From Sinorhizobium sp. 6-70 (GTDB taxonomy: Bacteria > Pseudomonadota > Alphaproteobacteria > Rhizobiales > Rhizobiaceae), in assembly GCF_030124375.1 (NCBI RefSeq), contig NZ_JASKLS010000002.1, forward strand, positions 62,001 to 126,000: 64,000 nt of DNA, in the 5' to 3' direction. A model generated the notes under the pieces. That model was not told the origin of the DNA. It saw nothing but the letters and a program-made list of their open reading frames with translations, and did not search any database. Positions 36,731 through 45,752 of the stretch are shown piece by piece (positions within the stretch are counted from its first letter, which is position 1; each line of letters opens with the position of its first letter). The translations under genes were made by a program, and so were the position numbers.

Positions 36731-37693
36731 ATGCATAGTCAGCATTCCATTGCGACGCGTTTTGGCATCGCCAGCACCGCGAGCGAGGTGGTCACCGGGC
36801 TCGATCTCAACGGGACCACTGCGGTCATCACCGGCGGCTATTCGGGCCTTGGACTCGAGGCGACCCGGGCCCTTGCTGGCGCCGGCGCCGCTGTGATCGT
36901 TCCCGCCCGTGATCGGCTAAAGGCCGAGCGCAATCTCGCCGACCTGCCCAACGTTTCGATCGTCGATCTCGACCTCACCGATTCTGGCCAAATCGCAGCA
37001 TTCGGAGCCGGGCTCGTCGCCTCTGGGCGCCCTGTATCGATGCTGATAAACAGCGCCGGCGTCATGGCGACACCATTGTGGCGTAACGCGGAGGGTCACG
37101 AGGGCCAGTTTGCGATCAATCACCTCGGCCACTTCCGGCTAACGGCTGCAGTATGGCCCGCGCTTGTGCGCGCCAACGGCGCGCGCGTCGTGAGCGTTTC
37201 CTCTCGGGCCCATCAGGCGGGAGGCATCGATTTCGAGGACATTCATTTCTTGCGCCGAGCCTATGACAGCGTGCTCGCGTACGGCCAGGCCAAAACGGCG
37301 AACGCGCTGTTCGCAGTTGAGCTCGACAGGCGCGGCCGCGACGTCGGCGTGCGTGCTTTCTCGCTCCACCCGGGTCAGATTCTGACGGATATCGTCAGAC
37401 ACCTGACACCCGAGCACCTGGCACGCTTTGATGCATATGACGAGCTTGGAAACTTGCGCATTGATCCGGCGAACGGACGCAAAACCCCTGAACAGGGTGC
37501 TGCGACCATGGTCTGGGCAGCAGTCAGCTCTGAACTCGATGGTCTTGGAGGCTACTATCTCGAAGACTTCGACGTCGCCCAACTCTACAGCGGCGAATTG
37601 GGCAGTAAGGGAGTTGCCAGTTGGGCAATCGATCCTGACGTCGCGCGGCGCCTCTGGGACGTTTCAGTCTCCATGACGGGAGCCTTCGCCTGA
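36731..37693 (+). CDS. Short-chain dehydrogenase/reductase (retinol-dehydrogenase-like)
   Basis: A 320-aa SDR. Cofactor motif VITGGYSGLGLEATRAL, NSAGVM, catalytic Ser in VVSVSSRAHQAGG and Tyr/Lys in YGQAKTANALF. The long loop between Ser and Tyr and the INHLGHF block are typical of RDH/WWOX-like SDRs. ATG 36731 has GGAG at -11. It is divergent from the Cupin-AraC gene over 81 bp, a common pair in which the regulator activates the SDR. Substrate unknown. Confidence 0.88.
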   Translation: MHSQHSIATRFGIASTASEVVTGLDLNGTTAVITGGYSGLGLEATRALAGAGAAVIVPARDRLKAERNLADLPNVSIVDLDLTDSGQIAAFGAGLVASGRPVSMLINSAGVMATPLWRNAEGHEGQFAINHLGHFRLTAAVWPALVRANGARVVSVSSRAHQAGGIDFEDIHFLRRAYDSVLAYGQAKTANALFAVELDRRGRDVGVRAFSLHPGQILTDIVRHLTPEHLARFDAYDELGNLRIDPANGRKTPEQGAATMVWAAVSSELDGLGGYYLEDFDVAQLYSGELGSKGVASWAIDPDVARRLWDVSVSMTGAFA

Positions 37694-37849
37694 TCCTCAC
37701 AGGTTTCAGAACGCTATGCCTCACGAAATCGCCAATAGCCTTAGCAGCACGATCACATAAGGGGCTGCGATCGCGCTCTCTGACTGGCTTTCCCAGACCG
37801 TTGCGGCCTAGCGATCGGCCCGATGTCAATTCTTTCGTTCCCGAGGATT

Positions 37850-37878
37850 GGGCGGCGTGCGGTGCGCCGCCCTTCTTT
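37850..37878 (+). terminator. Intrinsic terminator downstream of the SDR gene
   Basis: GGGCGGCG (37850-37857), 7-nt loop, CGCCGCCC (37865-37872), then TTCTTT. It lies about 155 bp after the SDR stop and just before the convergent membrane-protein gene. Confidence 0.75.
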
Positions 37879-37895
37879 CCGGTTAGGATACCCCG

Positions 37896-38324
37896 TCAAG
37901 CTTTACTCGGCAGAGGGGCCATTTGCTGCCCGCGAGTGCATGCCCAGGCCGTGGCTGCGATGCCAAAGAGTGCCGGCAGGCTCACGGCCGGAAAATCGCG
38001 CGCAATGACGGAGGCGGAGCATATCCCGACCGCCACTTCCCAGAAGTGAAAGATGGCGTGCGCGATCAGCCAGAGAGTGGCAGCTCCCCAAAGCTCAAGT
38101 CGCCGGCCTGGCTTGAACCAGCCGATCGCAAATGCCAGGGCGATGAATCCCTGGATGATGCCGATGTCACGAATAAAATGTTGGTTGTAGAAGCCCGTGT
38201 CGGTCACTCCAGGGACGAAGTAATACCATCCCTCCGGGTCGTAGAGCATGTGTATCGAGAGCCACGTCGCGAGTAACACATTAAACCAGACCATAATAAA
38301 GACAGCGTATCTCAAGGTTTGCAC
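37896..38324 (-). CDS. Small four-span membrane protein, unknown
   Basis: A 142-aa integral membrane protein; hydrophobic segments near residues 4-22, 45-63, 70-90 and 108-128. The loop GWYYFVPGVTDTGFYNQHFI and the His in HAIFHFWEVAVG are notable. GTG 38324 follows AGGAGG and is much better supported than the longer frame. It is divergent from a MarR gene 245 bp away, which may regulate it. No family name comes to mind. Confidence 0.75.
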   Translation of the reverse strand: MQTLRYAVFIMVWFNVLLATWLSIHMLYDPEGWYYFVPGVTDTGFYNQHFIRDIGIIQGFIALAFAIGWFKPGRRLELWGAATLWLIAHAIFHFWEVAVGICSASVIARDFPAVSLPALFGIAATAWACTRGQQMAPLPSKA

Positions 38325-38569
38325 TTCTTGCCTCCTGCTTTCGGTAAAGCAACAGGGTAGCACCGAGATTTGGCTGAGGCCTCCCAAACCAAGGTTTAGG
38401 AGATGGTGGACTGATTTGGGCGCCGCCAAAGGGAGATGATTGAGAAGCTCGGCAAAAGAATGAGCGAGCATCGAAGCCGCCTGGTGCGATTTCACACGGT
38501 GGCTCCTTGCCACCGTTGATCCTCTTGCCCGCCCTGACAAACGCGGCCAAAAAGGACGACAGGGAGCAG

Positions 38570-39022
38570 ATGAGGATTGCGATTATGGGTCGTTTAGAAG
38601 CGGAATTGACGCGAGCCGATTATGAGTCGCTGGCGACGCTTCGCTATACCTTGCGCAAGTTCCTGGATTTCAGCACTTCGGCTGCCCAGGAAGCGGGCTT
38701 ACCACCGCAGCAGCATCAGGCGCTACTGGCGATCAAGGGCCTTCCCGTCGGCGAGACCATGACTGTGGGGATGCTTGCCGAGAAGCTGCTCATTGCGCCG
38801 CATACAGCAACGGAACTCGCGACCCGTCTCGTGAAGGCAGGTTACGTTTTGCGCACGACGGACGCTGCCGACAAGCGGCGGCAAACTCTCAATCTGACAG
38901 AGAAAGCGGAGGCGAGCCTCCGGCACTTGAGCGCCATTCACCTGCGCGAGATCAAGATCATGGCGCCAGAGTTGATCGCCTTGCTCGCGCGACTGAATGA
39001 CAAGGCTTCCGCCCAAGAGTGA
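38570..39022 (+). CDS. MarR-family transcriptional regulator
   Basis: A 150-aa winged-helix protein. Recognition region TVGMLAEKLLIAPHTATELA, wing AGYVLRTTDAADKRRQTLNL with the Asp-x-Arg pattern of MarR. AGGGAG lies just ahead of ATG 38570; ATG 38585 is a second choice. It is divergent from the four-span membrane protein, its probable target. Confidence 0.87.
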   Translation: MRIAIMGRLEAELTRADYESLATLRYTLRKFLDFSTSAAQEAGLPPQQHQALLAIKGLPVGETMTVGMLAEKLLIAPHTATELATRLVKAGYVLRTTDAADKRRQTLNLTEKAEASLRHLSAIHLREIKIMAPELIALLARLNDKASAQE

Positions 39023-39121
39023 CGTCGGGCGAACTCGTGCCAAATACTCGTTCTCCCCTCACCGCTCGCTGCCTTATGGATGGCACAGAAGACGTCATCC
39101 CCATCTGCGACTCTTGCCCGA

Positions 39122-39140
39122 TATATCGTATTACGATATA
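39122..39140. promoter_or_regulatory. Perfect 19-bp palindrome, candidate operator
   Basis: TATATCGTA-T-TACGATATA, a perfect inverted repeat with 9-bp arms, 31 bp before the start of the 94-aa gene. AT-rich against a GC-rich background. The regulator is unknown; MarR or PadR types bind sites of this look. Confidence 0.65.
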
Positions 39141-39170
39141 AATTGGCTAATTGGAAAGGGAGAAATTACC

Positions 39171-39455
39171 TTGGACAATGAAATGCAGCATGCAAGAGCC
39201 GAGGGGAGAGCTCTGAATAAGGACTTGGCCCGTTTCCGCGGTGCCCGAGGGTACGTTGCAGCCCCGTCGTTTCGATTGCGGAGTGGCGACGCCCGGTCGG
39301 ATGAGCTGAGGCAGAGGGTCGAAGCGGAACTTGCGTCTGGCGGAAGGGGCTGGCGCCTGCTCAAACTCGAATGGCAGTACGATCTGGTGATCCTGATCGA
39401 CAACTTTCGTGCGTGGATGAATCGCCTGGACCAAGATTTTAACAAGGCAGCTTAG
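39171..39455 (+). CDS. Small hypothetical protein, 94 aa
   Basis: Starts at TTG 39171 with GGGAG upstream (ATG 39183 is the alternative). The product is basic at the N-terminus (ARAEGRALNKDLARFRGARG) and ends in an aromatic helix (WQYDLVILIDNFRAWMNRLD). No domain was recognised. It sits behind a perfect palindromic operator, which suggests it is a regulated gene. Confidence 0.5.
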   Translation: MDNEMQHARAEGRALNKDLARFRGARGYVAAPSFRLRSGDARSDELRQRVEAELASGGRGWRLLKLEWQYDLVILIDNFRAWMNRLDQDFNKAA

Positions 39456-39536
39456 CCAAACTCCGCCCCGCGATCGCCACCCTCGCTGTTCCCATTGATG
39501 TACCATGGAACGGTTTGAGCGCCGCGAGACCTCGGG

Positions 39537-39570
39537 GGAGGAAACGCGACCGTACGCTCGCGCTTCCTCC
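39537..39570. terminator. Stem-loop between convergent genes
   Basis: A 13-bp stem with one mismatch (GGAGGAAACGCGA at 39537-39549 with TCGCGCTTCCTCC at 39558-39570), between the 94-aa gene and the CoA-transferase gene. No T run; it may end either transcript. Confidence 0.55.
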
Positions 39571-39621
39571 GCGTGATGCTGATGCGCCATCGACAGAATG
39601 GCGCCCGGGAACGAGCTCCGG

Positions 39622-40851
39622 CTATTCGGGAGCCTCATCGGCGTAGGCTACGCCAGAAGCGAGCCAGGCGCTGACCTGTTCTTCCGCATAGCCGTATTCA
39701 CGCAGGATCTCGCGGGTGTGCTGCCCTACCAGTGGCGCAGGTTTACGGATTGTCGCCGGCGTCTCCGAGAGACGTACCGGGGGCGCTATGACCTTGACAG
39801 TGCCCGCTCTAGGATGCTCGTAGCTTGTTACCAGCTCCATGTGGCGCACCTGCGGATCCTCGGCTGCCTGGAGATGCGATTTTACTTCGCCACACCAGAT
39901 ATCTGCCTCCAGCAGGGCCTCCATCAGCGCCGCCGTCGTCCATTTCCCGGTCTCCGCCGCCAGCTTGCGCCAGATCTCGTCGCGTTGCGCAAAGAGCTTT
40001 TCGGGTTCGTCGTAGACGAGCAGGTCGTCATTTCCAAGCACGCCAACGAGCGTCCGGTACGGGCTCATCGCAATGGTGACCCAGCCGTCCTGCGTCGGAT
40101 AGGTGCCGAACGGCGCGTCCATGCCGGGGTGACCGATGCCCGATCGCGGGCGTTGGAAATCCTCGTTGAAGTTCAGCGCCATCACCATTTCCTGGTTCTG
40201 GTGGGCGAGCATCCCGGCCATCAGATTCACCTTGACCTCTTGCCCGAGCCCGGACTTCTCGCGCCAGTAAAGCGCCGAAAGGATGCCGTACACCATGTTC
40301 ATCGCGCCGATCTGGTCCGAGAAGCCGGCCCCGACCGGCGTCGGCGGTGCATCGGCCTGCCCCGTCGCCGCCATGATGCCGGTCAACCCCTGCACCAGCA
40401 TGTCCTGGCCGGGTCGGTCGACATAGGGGCCGTCCTCGCCATAACCCGAGCCGGAGCAATAGATGATGCGCGGATTGACAGCCCGGAAGTCCTCGTAGCC
40501 GTAGCCGAGCGCCTTGAGCACGCCGGGGCGGAAGTTCTGGACCACTATGTCGGCGGTCTTCGCCATCTCCATGATGACGGCTTTCGCCTCCGGCGATTTG
40601 AGGTTCAACGCGATCGAGCGCTTGTTGCGGTTCCAGGCAAGGAAGTTCGGGCTCTCGCTGCCGCCGACCCATTTGTTGCGGAAGGTGAGCGAACGGAACA
40701 GGTCGCCCTTGCCGGGGCGTTCGATCTTGAGGACATCCGCGCCCATGTCGGCCAGGAGCTGCGTGGCGAAGGGACCCTGCAGCAGATGCGAAAAATCGAG
40801 AATCCGGATGCCGGCAAGGGCGGCGGGTGCGGGGCTCTGAGTGTCAGTCAT
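39622..40851 (-). CDS. CaiB/BaiF (family III) CoA-transferase
   Basis: A 409-aa CoA-transferase. The catalytic Asp is in DRPGQDMLVQGLTGIMAATG; the N-terminal GIRILDFSHLLQGPFATQLL, ADMGADVLKIERPGKGD and the GRNKRS-like block (WNRNKRSIALNLK) are family marks. ATG 40851 is used, with AGAGG six bases upstream; it overlaps the preceding gene by eight bases. It is the last gene of the 11-gene operon. Family III enzymes move CoA between carboxylic acids, so it probably activates the acid formed from the imported sugar-like compound. Confidence 0.9.
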   Translation of the reverse strand: MTDTQSPAPAALAGIRILDFSHLLQGPFATQLLADMGADVLKIERPGKGDLFRSLTFRNKWVGGSESPNFLAWNRNKRSIALNLKSPEAKAVIMEMAKTADIVVQNFRPGVLKALGYGYEDFRAVNPRIIYCSGSGYGEDGPYVDRPGQDMLVQGLTGIMAATGQADAPPTPVGAGFSDQIGAMNMVYGILSALYWREKSGLGQEVKVNLMAGMLAHQNQEMVMALNFNEDFQRPRSGIGHPGMDAPFGTYPTQDGWVTIAMSPYRTLVGVLGNDDLLVYDEPEKLFAQRDEIWRKLAAETGKWTTAALMEALLEADIWCGEVKSHLQAAEDPQVRHMELVTSYEHPRAGTVKVIAPPVRLSETPATIRKPAPLVGQHTREILREYGYAEEQVSAWLASGVAYADEAPE

Positions 40852-41998
40852 GATCATCCTCTGTGTCGTCGAGCTGTCCCCTTGCCCTCTGGCGCGCGCG
40901 GCGCCAGAGGATGCGAAGGGCGACAAGGGTGGTTTCGGGATCCTCGCGCTCATCGAGCGCCACGCGGATCCGGACGGACGCGGCCGTCTGGAAGGCGATG
41001 TAGCCATCGAAGCGGGGGCGCAGCAGCGCGGTCTCGGCGGTGGCAAGCGTGTTGCGATAGAAATCGCCCCATTTGCGGTTGACACCCCTATCCTGCCAGG
41101 CCGCGCGCGCCGACGGTTGGCCGCCGAAGGCAGGGAAGGTCTCGATCTGCGTCGATGCCGTCAGCAGCGATGCGATATGCGCGAGCAGCTCCGGTGTCGG
41201 CCGGCACCGGCGCGAGAAGGCGATGCCGGTACCGCCGATCACGCCGCCCTGGCCTCCGGACGCCCGGATCGTGTCCGAGAAAGTCACGATCCGGGGCGCA
41301 TGGCCGGGTGCGGCATAGGTGACATAGCCGAAGACCAGCGGGATCAGCGCGATGTCCTCGCTTCGGGCCATGGTCTCGAGGAGCGCGATGGGATTGAGAT
41401 TTTCGCTGCCGGCAGGCCGCAAGGCGTGAAGCCGCTGCATGGTCTCGAGCGCTGCGGCCGCCTCGGCCTGCGGGAGGAAGTCCTCGCCGCCGACCGAGGC
41501 GCCGGTGCCGGCCACCATCGACATCAGGCTGAGCACGGCATGCGGCCCGGCCAGCGACTGCGCCACCGGCAGGCGTGCCGCGACCCCGACCAGTCCCTCC
41601 CAGTCAGCCGGCGGCGCCGAGATCCGGTCCGCCCGGCGGGCCATGACCTGCGTTGCCACGTCCAGCGGCAGCGCCCATGTCCTGCCGTCCCAGCGGTAGC
41701 TGGCGGCCGAAGGGCCGATGCTGTCGCGCTGCCAGGCCTCAAGCAGTTCGGGCGGATAGAGGTCTTCAAGCGGCAGGAAGCAGCCCTCGGCGACAGCCTC
41801 GCCGATATGCGGATGGTCCATCACCAGAAGGTCGTTGCGCTCCGCCAGTTCGGCGATGGGAGCACTTTCGAAACCTTCAAGGGGTTGCTTGTTCCATTGG
41901 ATCAGCGGCTGCGCGCGTTGCTGATTGATGCGCCGTGCCGTTTCCGCAAGCGCATTGTATCCGCGCGGGTGGTCCCAGGTCAGTCCGATGAACGTCAT
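40844..41998 (-). CDS. Solute-binding-protein-like protein without signal peptide
   Basis: A 384-aa protein with the fold marks of family-1 extracellular binding proteins: EDLYPPELLEAWQRDSIG, SYRWDGRTWALPLDVATQ, and GGTGIAFSRRCRPTPELLAH. It opens MTFIGLTWDHPRGYNALAE with no hydrophobic leader. GGAAGG six bases before ATG 41998 and the ATGA overlap with the SMP-30 gene leave little doubt about the start. A true receptor for the operon importer is encoded at 48303-49520. This one probably stays in the cytoplasm, perhaps as a sensor or carrier of a pathway compound. Unusual. Confidence 0.8.
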   Translation of the reverse strand: MTFIGLTWDHPRGYNALAETARRINQQRAQPLIQWNKQPLEGFESAPIAELAERNDLLVMDHPHIGEAVAEGCFLPLEDLYPPELLEAWQRDSIGPSAASYRWDGRTWALPLDVATQVMARRADRISAPPADWEGLVGVAARLPVAQSLAGPHAVLSLMSMVAGTGASVGGEDFLPQAEAAAALETMQRLHALRPAGSENLNPIALLETMARSEDIALIPLVFGYVTYAAPGHAPRIVTFSDTIRASGGQGGVIGGTGIAFSRRCRPTPELLAHIASLLTASTQIETFPAFGGQPSARAAWQDRGVNRKWGDFYRNTLATAETALLRPRFDGYIAFQTAASVRIRVALDEREDPETTLVALRILWRRARQRARGQLDDTEDDHD

Positions 41999-42858
41999 GC
42001 CGTCGCCTTCCAGAGAGGTGCCGCGCCGATGTCGCAATCGATGGCCGCTATGTGCCACCTGCCGAGATTGGCCGCGAACAGCCTTGTCCCGTCGAAGGCG
42101 ATGTTGGTCGGATGGCAGAGCACATGCGCGGTCGGGTCCTCGGCAAGCACGCGCATGGAGCCGTCAAAACCGATCCGCAGGACGCGCGAGGGTTCGTAAA
42201 GCGATATCAGCATGTTGCCCGCCTCGTCGAAGGCGAGCCCGTCCGGATAGCCGGGCAAGTCGGTGACGAAAGGGTCGATCGCTCCCGGGCTGCCGTCGGG
42301 CTCGATCACAATCCGCGACACTCTCTGGGCGAAGGTCTCGCAGACGTAGAGCGCATCCAGCTGAGGCCGCATGGCAAGGCCGTTGGCGAAGGTGAAGTCG
42401 GCGTCGCACCACAGGCGGCCTGCCCCGCCCGACAAGTCGAAGGACCATATCCCGGGTCCCGGCCGCCCCGGGTCATGGCTGTCGGAGACGAGAAGCCGTC
42501 CCCGGCGCCCATCGACGACCGGATAGTTCGGAATACGCAGGCCCGGCGCTTCGAGCCGCTGAAGCTTGCCGCTTGCAAGGTCCAGCCGGAACACCGCGGC
42601 ATGTTTCAGATCGCAGGCGTAAAGCGCCCGGCCGCCGTCGAAGGCGAGACCGAGGATGAAGCCGCCAGTCGAGGCAACGCGCTCGATGCGGCCGCCGTCG
42701 GGCGCGATACGGCAGATGTCGCCGTCCTGGTTGCCGCACCAGATCCAGCCGTCCGGCCCGATCGCCACGCCTTCCGGGTGGCTGAGCCGCGGCGCGCTCC
42801 AGATACCGTCGAAGAAGACCCGCATACGGTCCGGCGATAGGATAGGCGCGGCCATCAT
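41995..42858 (-). CDS. SMP-30/gluconolactonase/LRE family lactonase
   Basis: A 287-aa six-bladed beta-propeller hydrolase. The metal ligands are visible: Glu in SHPEGVAIGPDG, Asn in FTFANGLAM and Asp in PGYPDGLAFDEAG. It begins ATGATG overlapping the stop of the ABC ATPase. It hydrolyses a sugar lactone to the acid; in the operon it follows logically on the SDR dehydrogenase. Confidence 0.9.
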   Translation of the reverse strand: MMAAPILSPDRMRVFFDGIWSAPRLSHPEGVAIGPDGWIWCGNQDGDICRIAPDGGRIERVASTGGFILGLAFDGGRALYACDLKHAAVFRLDLASGKLQRLEAPGLRIPNYPVVDGRRGRLLVSDSHDPGRPGPGIWSFDLSGGAGRLWCDADFTFANGLAMRPQLDALYVCETFAQRVSRIVIEPDGSPGAIDPFVTDLPGYPDGLAFDEAGNMLISLYEPSRVLRIGFDGSMRVLAEDPTAHVLCHPTNIAFDGTRLFAANLGRWHIAAIDCDIGAAPLWKATA

Positions 42859-43907
42859 GCCTCGCCCCTCCGCTCGCCAGTCTCCGTGTCGAAGAGATGC
42901 ATGCGCCCGGTCTCGAATTTCAGGCTGACCGGCCTGCCCATCTCAAGGCCTGCCTCCGGCGGAAGCTTGGCTGCGATCAACGCGTCGCCGGCCTTGGCGG
43001 TGAGGATGGTGCAGTCGCCAAGCAGTTCCGAGGCAAACACCGTGCCGGTGAAATGGCCGGCTCCGTCGGGCGCGAGGCTGACATGTTCGGGGCGAACGCC
43101 GAGCGTCAGTTCGCCCTCGGCGTGGTCCAGCCGGAACTTTCCACCCTCGCTCTCGAACGATCCGCCCTCGACGCGTCCGTGCAGGAGATTCATCGGGGGT
43201 GAGCCGATGAAGCCCGCAACGAAGGTATTGGCGGGACGGGCGTAGATTTCTGCCGGTGCGCCGATCTGCTGGATCACCGCCTTGTTCAGGACGACGATCC
43301 GGTCTGCCAGCGTCATGGCCTCAACCTGGTCATGGGTCACATAGATCGTCGTGACGCCGAGGTCGCGCTGCAGGTTTTTGAGCTCACCGCGCATCACCGT
43401 GCGCAGCTTGGCATCGAGGTTGGAGAGTGGCTCGTCCATCAGGAAGACCTGCGGCTTGCGGACGATGGCCCTTGCCAGTGCCACGCGCTGTCGCTGCCCG
43501 CCGGAAAGCTCCGCCGGACGCCGGGTCAAGAGATGCAGCATGTCCACCCGCTTCGCGGCGGCCCGGACCAGCTCTTCCCGTTCGGGTCGCGCGAGCTTCC
43601 GGAGCTTCAGCGGATAAGCGATATTCTCGCCGACGGTCATATGCGGATAGAGCGCATAGTTCTGAAATACCATGGCAAGGTCGCGGTCACGGGCGGGCAC
43701 GTCGTTGACGCGGCGCCCGTCGATCAGTATCTCGCCGGAACTCGGTTCCTCCAGGCCAGCGACGATCCGCATGGTCGTCGACTTGCCGCATCCGGAGGGG
43801 CCTAGCAGAACCAGGAACTCGCCGTCGCGGATGGCGAGGTCCAGCTCACTGAGCGCGGTATAGGCGCCGAAATGCTTCGAGAGTTTTCGCAACTCGATTG
43901 CGGCCAT
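42855..43907 (-). CDS. Sugar ABC transporter ATP-binding protein, MsmK/UgpC type
   Basis: A 350-aa ATPase: Walker A GPSGCGKSTT, signature LSGGQRQRVALARA, Walker B VFLMDEPLSNLD, switch VTHDQVEAMT, and a C-terminal TOBE region. It starts one base after the mutarotase-like gene stops and overlaps the lactonase gene. It powers the permeases encoded at 46536-48244, although enzyme genes separate them. Confidence 0.94.
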   Translation of the reverse strand: MAAIELRKLSKHFGAYTALSELDLAIRDGEFLVLLGPSGCGKSTTMRIVAGLEEPSSGEILIDGRRVNDVPARDRDLAMVFQNYALYPHMTVGENIAYPLKLRKLARPEREELVRAAAKRVDMLHLLTRRPAELSGGQRQRVALARAIVRKPQVFLMDEPLSNLDAKLRTVMRGELKNLQRDLGVTTIYVTHDQVEAMTLADRIVVLNKAVIQQIGAPAEIYARPANTFVAGFIGSPPMNLLHGRVEGGSFESEGGKFRLDHAEGELTLGVRPEHVSLAPDGAGHFTGTVFASELLGDCTILTAKAGDALIAAKLPPEAGLEMGRPVSLKFETGRMHLFDTETGERRGEA

Positions 43908-43908
43908 T

Positions 43909-44994
43909 TCAATTCTGTCCTTTCAGGAAATCGCTGTGCCAGGGCAACGCCAGATGCCGCCCGGCTCCGTCCGCGATCGTGAGCCGATCGCCCTCGACGG
44001 AGATCGCGGCTATTTCGGTCCAGCCCGAGGGGCGCGGCACCGCACCCGTCACGTGCCGGACGACGTGTCGACGCTCGTCGGCGAGCGCCAGGCCGGTCGC
44101 CACACCCTCGGCGGAAATCGGGTTTACCCGCCCGGCCGCCGCTTCTCCGGCAAGCCCGGGGCAGCAGCCGTCCTCGATGCCGGTCACACCCAGATGCCGC
44201 CCATTCCACGGTGCGTAGTCGCGCCCGCCGTTCGAGAACCACAGCATCGTCACCGGGAGGATTGTGGGATCCTTGAGAAAGAAAATGATGTCGTCCTCGT
44301 CCTCGCGGATCACCGCCGTCCAGCCCATGTCGGCACCCGGCGCCTCGACGAGCGTCACGAAATCCTCATTGCGGCGACCGATCGGCCACCGCGTCAGGTC
44401 CACCGTGCCGCCCTCTGCACCGGCCGCTTTTGCCAGGTCGACCGCGCGCATCGGATAGGCAAGGCAGGACCGTCCCGGCTCCAGCGGCTGTTCGGGCGTG
44501 AGGATGGCGCGCTTCTTCGAGGTGAAGAACCGCCCTCGCCCGGAGAGATGCACCATCGGATGGTGGGCGACCGGTAGGATGCCCTGCCCGCCTTCGATCA
44601 CATGCTCCTGATAGAGGAGCGGTGCATCCTCGGCGATCTCGAGGTTTTTCGTGACCCTTGCCCCGGCGACGTCGCGGGCAAGGACCAGACGCATCCTCCC
44701 CGCCTCGTGCTCTTCGAGAAGCCAGGGACTGTTGGCGGTCCAGCCATGGGCGGGCACCGTCGGATCGGCCGCGGCCGCGAAGGGAGCGCAGAAGAAGTCG
44801 CCCGCCAGCCGCCGTTCGGCGGGGATAAGAGCCGGGTCTGCCTTTGCCTCCGGCTCGTTCCTCCAAGGGGCGGCATGCAGCGGCTCGATCCGGCGTTCCG
44901 CCCATCGAAAGCTGAGCCGGGGAATGTTGCCGACAGCCGGATCGAACTGCAGCGTGCCGCAAGCGCTCGTTATGGCGATAAGATCCTGCATCAT
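43909..44994 (-). CDS. Galactose-mutarotase-like fold protein (aldose 1-epimerase superfamily)
   Basis: A 361-aa beta-sandwich protein. Features: RRLAGDFFCAPFAAA (His/Cys-rich loop), VLPVAHHPMVHLSGRG-type paired histidines near residue 170, WFSNGGRDYAPWNGRHLGVT and a catalytic-Glu candidate in GIEDGCCPGLAG. The start ATG 44994 overlaps the SDR stop. It probably interconverts anomers of the imported sugar before oxidation; a different carbohydrate-binding use cannot be excluded because the family is loosely conserved. Confidence 0.7.
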   Translation of the reverse strand: MMQDLIAITSACGTLQFDPAVGNIPRLSFRWAERRIEPLHAAPWRNEPEAKADPALIPAERRLAGDFFCAPFAAAADPTVPAHGWTANSPWLLEEHEAGRMRLVLARDVAGARVTKNLEIAEDAPLLYQEHVIEGGQGILPVAHHPMVHLSGRGRFFTSKKRAILTPEQPLEPGRSCLAYPMRAVDLAKAAGAEGGTVDLTRWPIGRRNEDFVTLVEAPGADMGWTAVIREDEDDIIFFLKDPTILPVTMLWFSNGGRDYAPWNGRHLGVTGIEDGCCPGLAGEAAAGRVNPISAEGVATGLALADERRHVVRHVTGAVPRPSGWTEIAAISVEGDRLTIADGAGRHLALPWHSDFLKGQN

Positions 44995-45749
44995 TCTCCC
45001 CGGATCGCGAGACCGCCGTCGCAACGCACGATCTCGCCGGTGATGAAGCTCGCCTTGTCCGAGGCGAGGAAAGCCACCAGTTCGGCGACTTCCTCCGGCT
45101 GGCCGAAGCGGCCGATCGGATGTGCCCGATTCCAGGTGTCGATCAGGGCCTGCGCATCCTCGACCTCGTCGAAGATCTTCTCGTTCATGGGCGTCATGAT
45201 CGTGCCTGGCGCCACGGCGTTGACGCGGATGCCCGCCTTGGCGAGGTCGATGGCGCATTGCCGGGTGAGTGCGATGATCGCGCCCTTGGTCGCGGCATAG
45301 GCCGGCCAACCCTGAAAGCCGATCAGGCCCTGGACCGACGAGAGGTTGACCACCGCCCCACCGCCGCGCTTGCGCAGGAGCGGCACGCAGGCCTTCAGCG
45401 TCCGCCAGCAGCCAGTCAAGTTGGTGTCGATGACGGTCGTCCAGCGCTCCTCGTCGATCTCGTCGATGACGCCGTTGAGCGCGACCGCGGCATTGTTCAC
45501 GACGACATCCAGTCCGCCGAAGCGCGCCTCGGCGAGCGCCGCCATGGCCTGCATGTCCTCGAGTTTTCGCACGTCGCCGCGAATGAAGGCCACGGCGTCG
45601 CCGAGCGAGGCGGCAAGCACCTCGCCGCCCGGCTCGTCGATGTCCGAGAACACCACCTGGCCGCCCCGCGCCGCGAACAGCTCGACGCAGGACCGGCCGA
45701 TACCCTTGGCGCCGCCTGTCACGGCCACGACTTTACCCTTGAATTCCAT
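44991..45749 (-). CDS. SDR family oxidoreductase (sugar/alcohol dehydrogenase)
   Basis: A 252-aa classical SDR: VTGGAKGIGRSCVELFA, NNAAVA, catalytic Ser in VVNLSSVQGLIGF, Tyr/Lys in YAATKGAII, and the C-terminal FITGEIVRCDGGLAIRGE. Three bases separate it from the enoyl-CoA hydratase gene. With the lactonase two genes later it fits NAD-dependent oxidation of an aldose to a lactone. Alternatively it oxidises a 3-hydroxyacyl-CoA after the hydratase step, as in beta-oxidation. Confidence 0.9.
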   Translation of the reverse strand: MEFKGKVVAVTGGAKGIGRSCVELFAARGGQVVFSDIDEPGGEVLAASLGDAVAFIRGDVRKLEDMQAMAALAEARFGGLDVVVNNAAVALNGVIDEIDEERWTTVIDTNLTGCWRTLKACVPLLRKRGGGAVVNLSSVQGLIGFQGWPAYAATKGAIIALTRQCAIDLAKAGIRVNAVAPGTIMTPMNEKIFDEVEDAQALIDTWNRAHPIGRFGQPEEVAELVAFLASDKASFITGEIVRCDGGLAIRGE

Positions 45750-45752
45750 CGC

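Noticed and set aside
39598..42199. Two long plus-strand frames (39598-41082 and 40841-42199)
   Set aside because: Antisense to the CoA-transferase, binding-like and lactonase genes, which overlap tightly and show catalytic residues.
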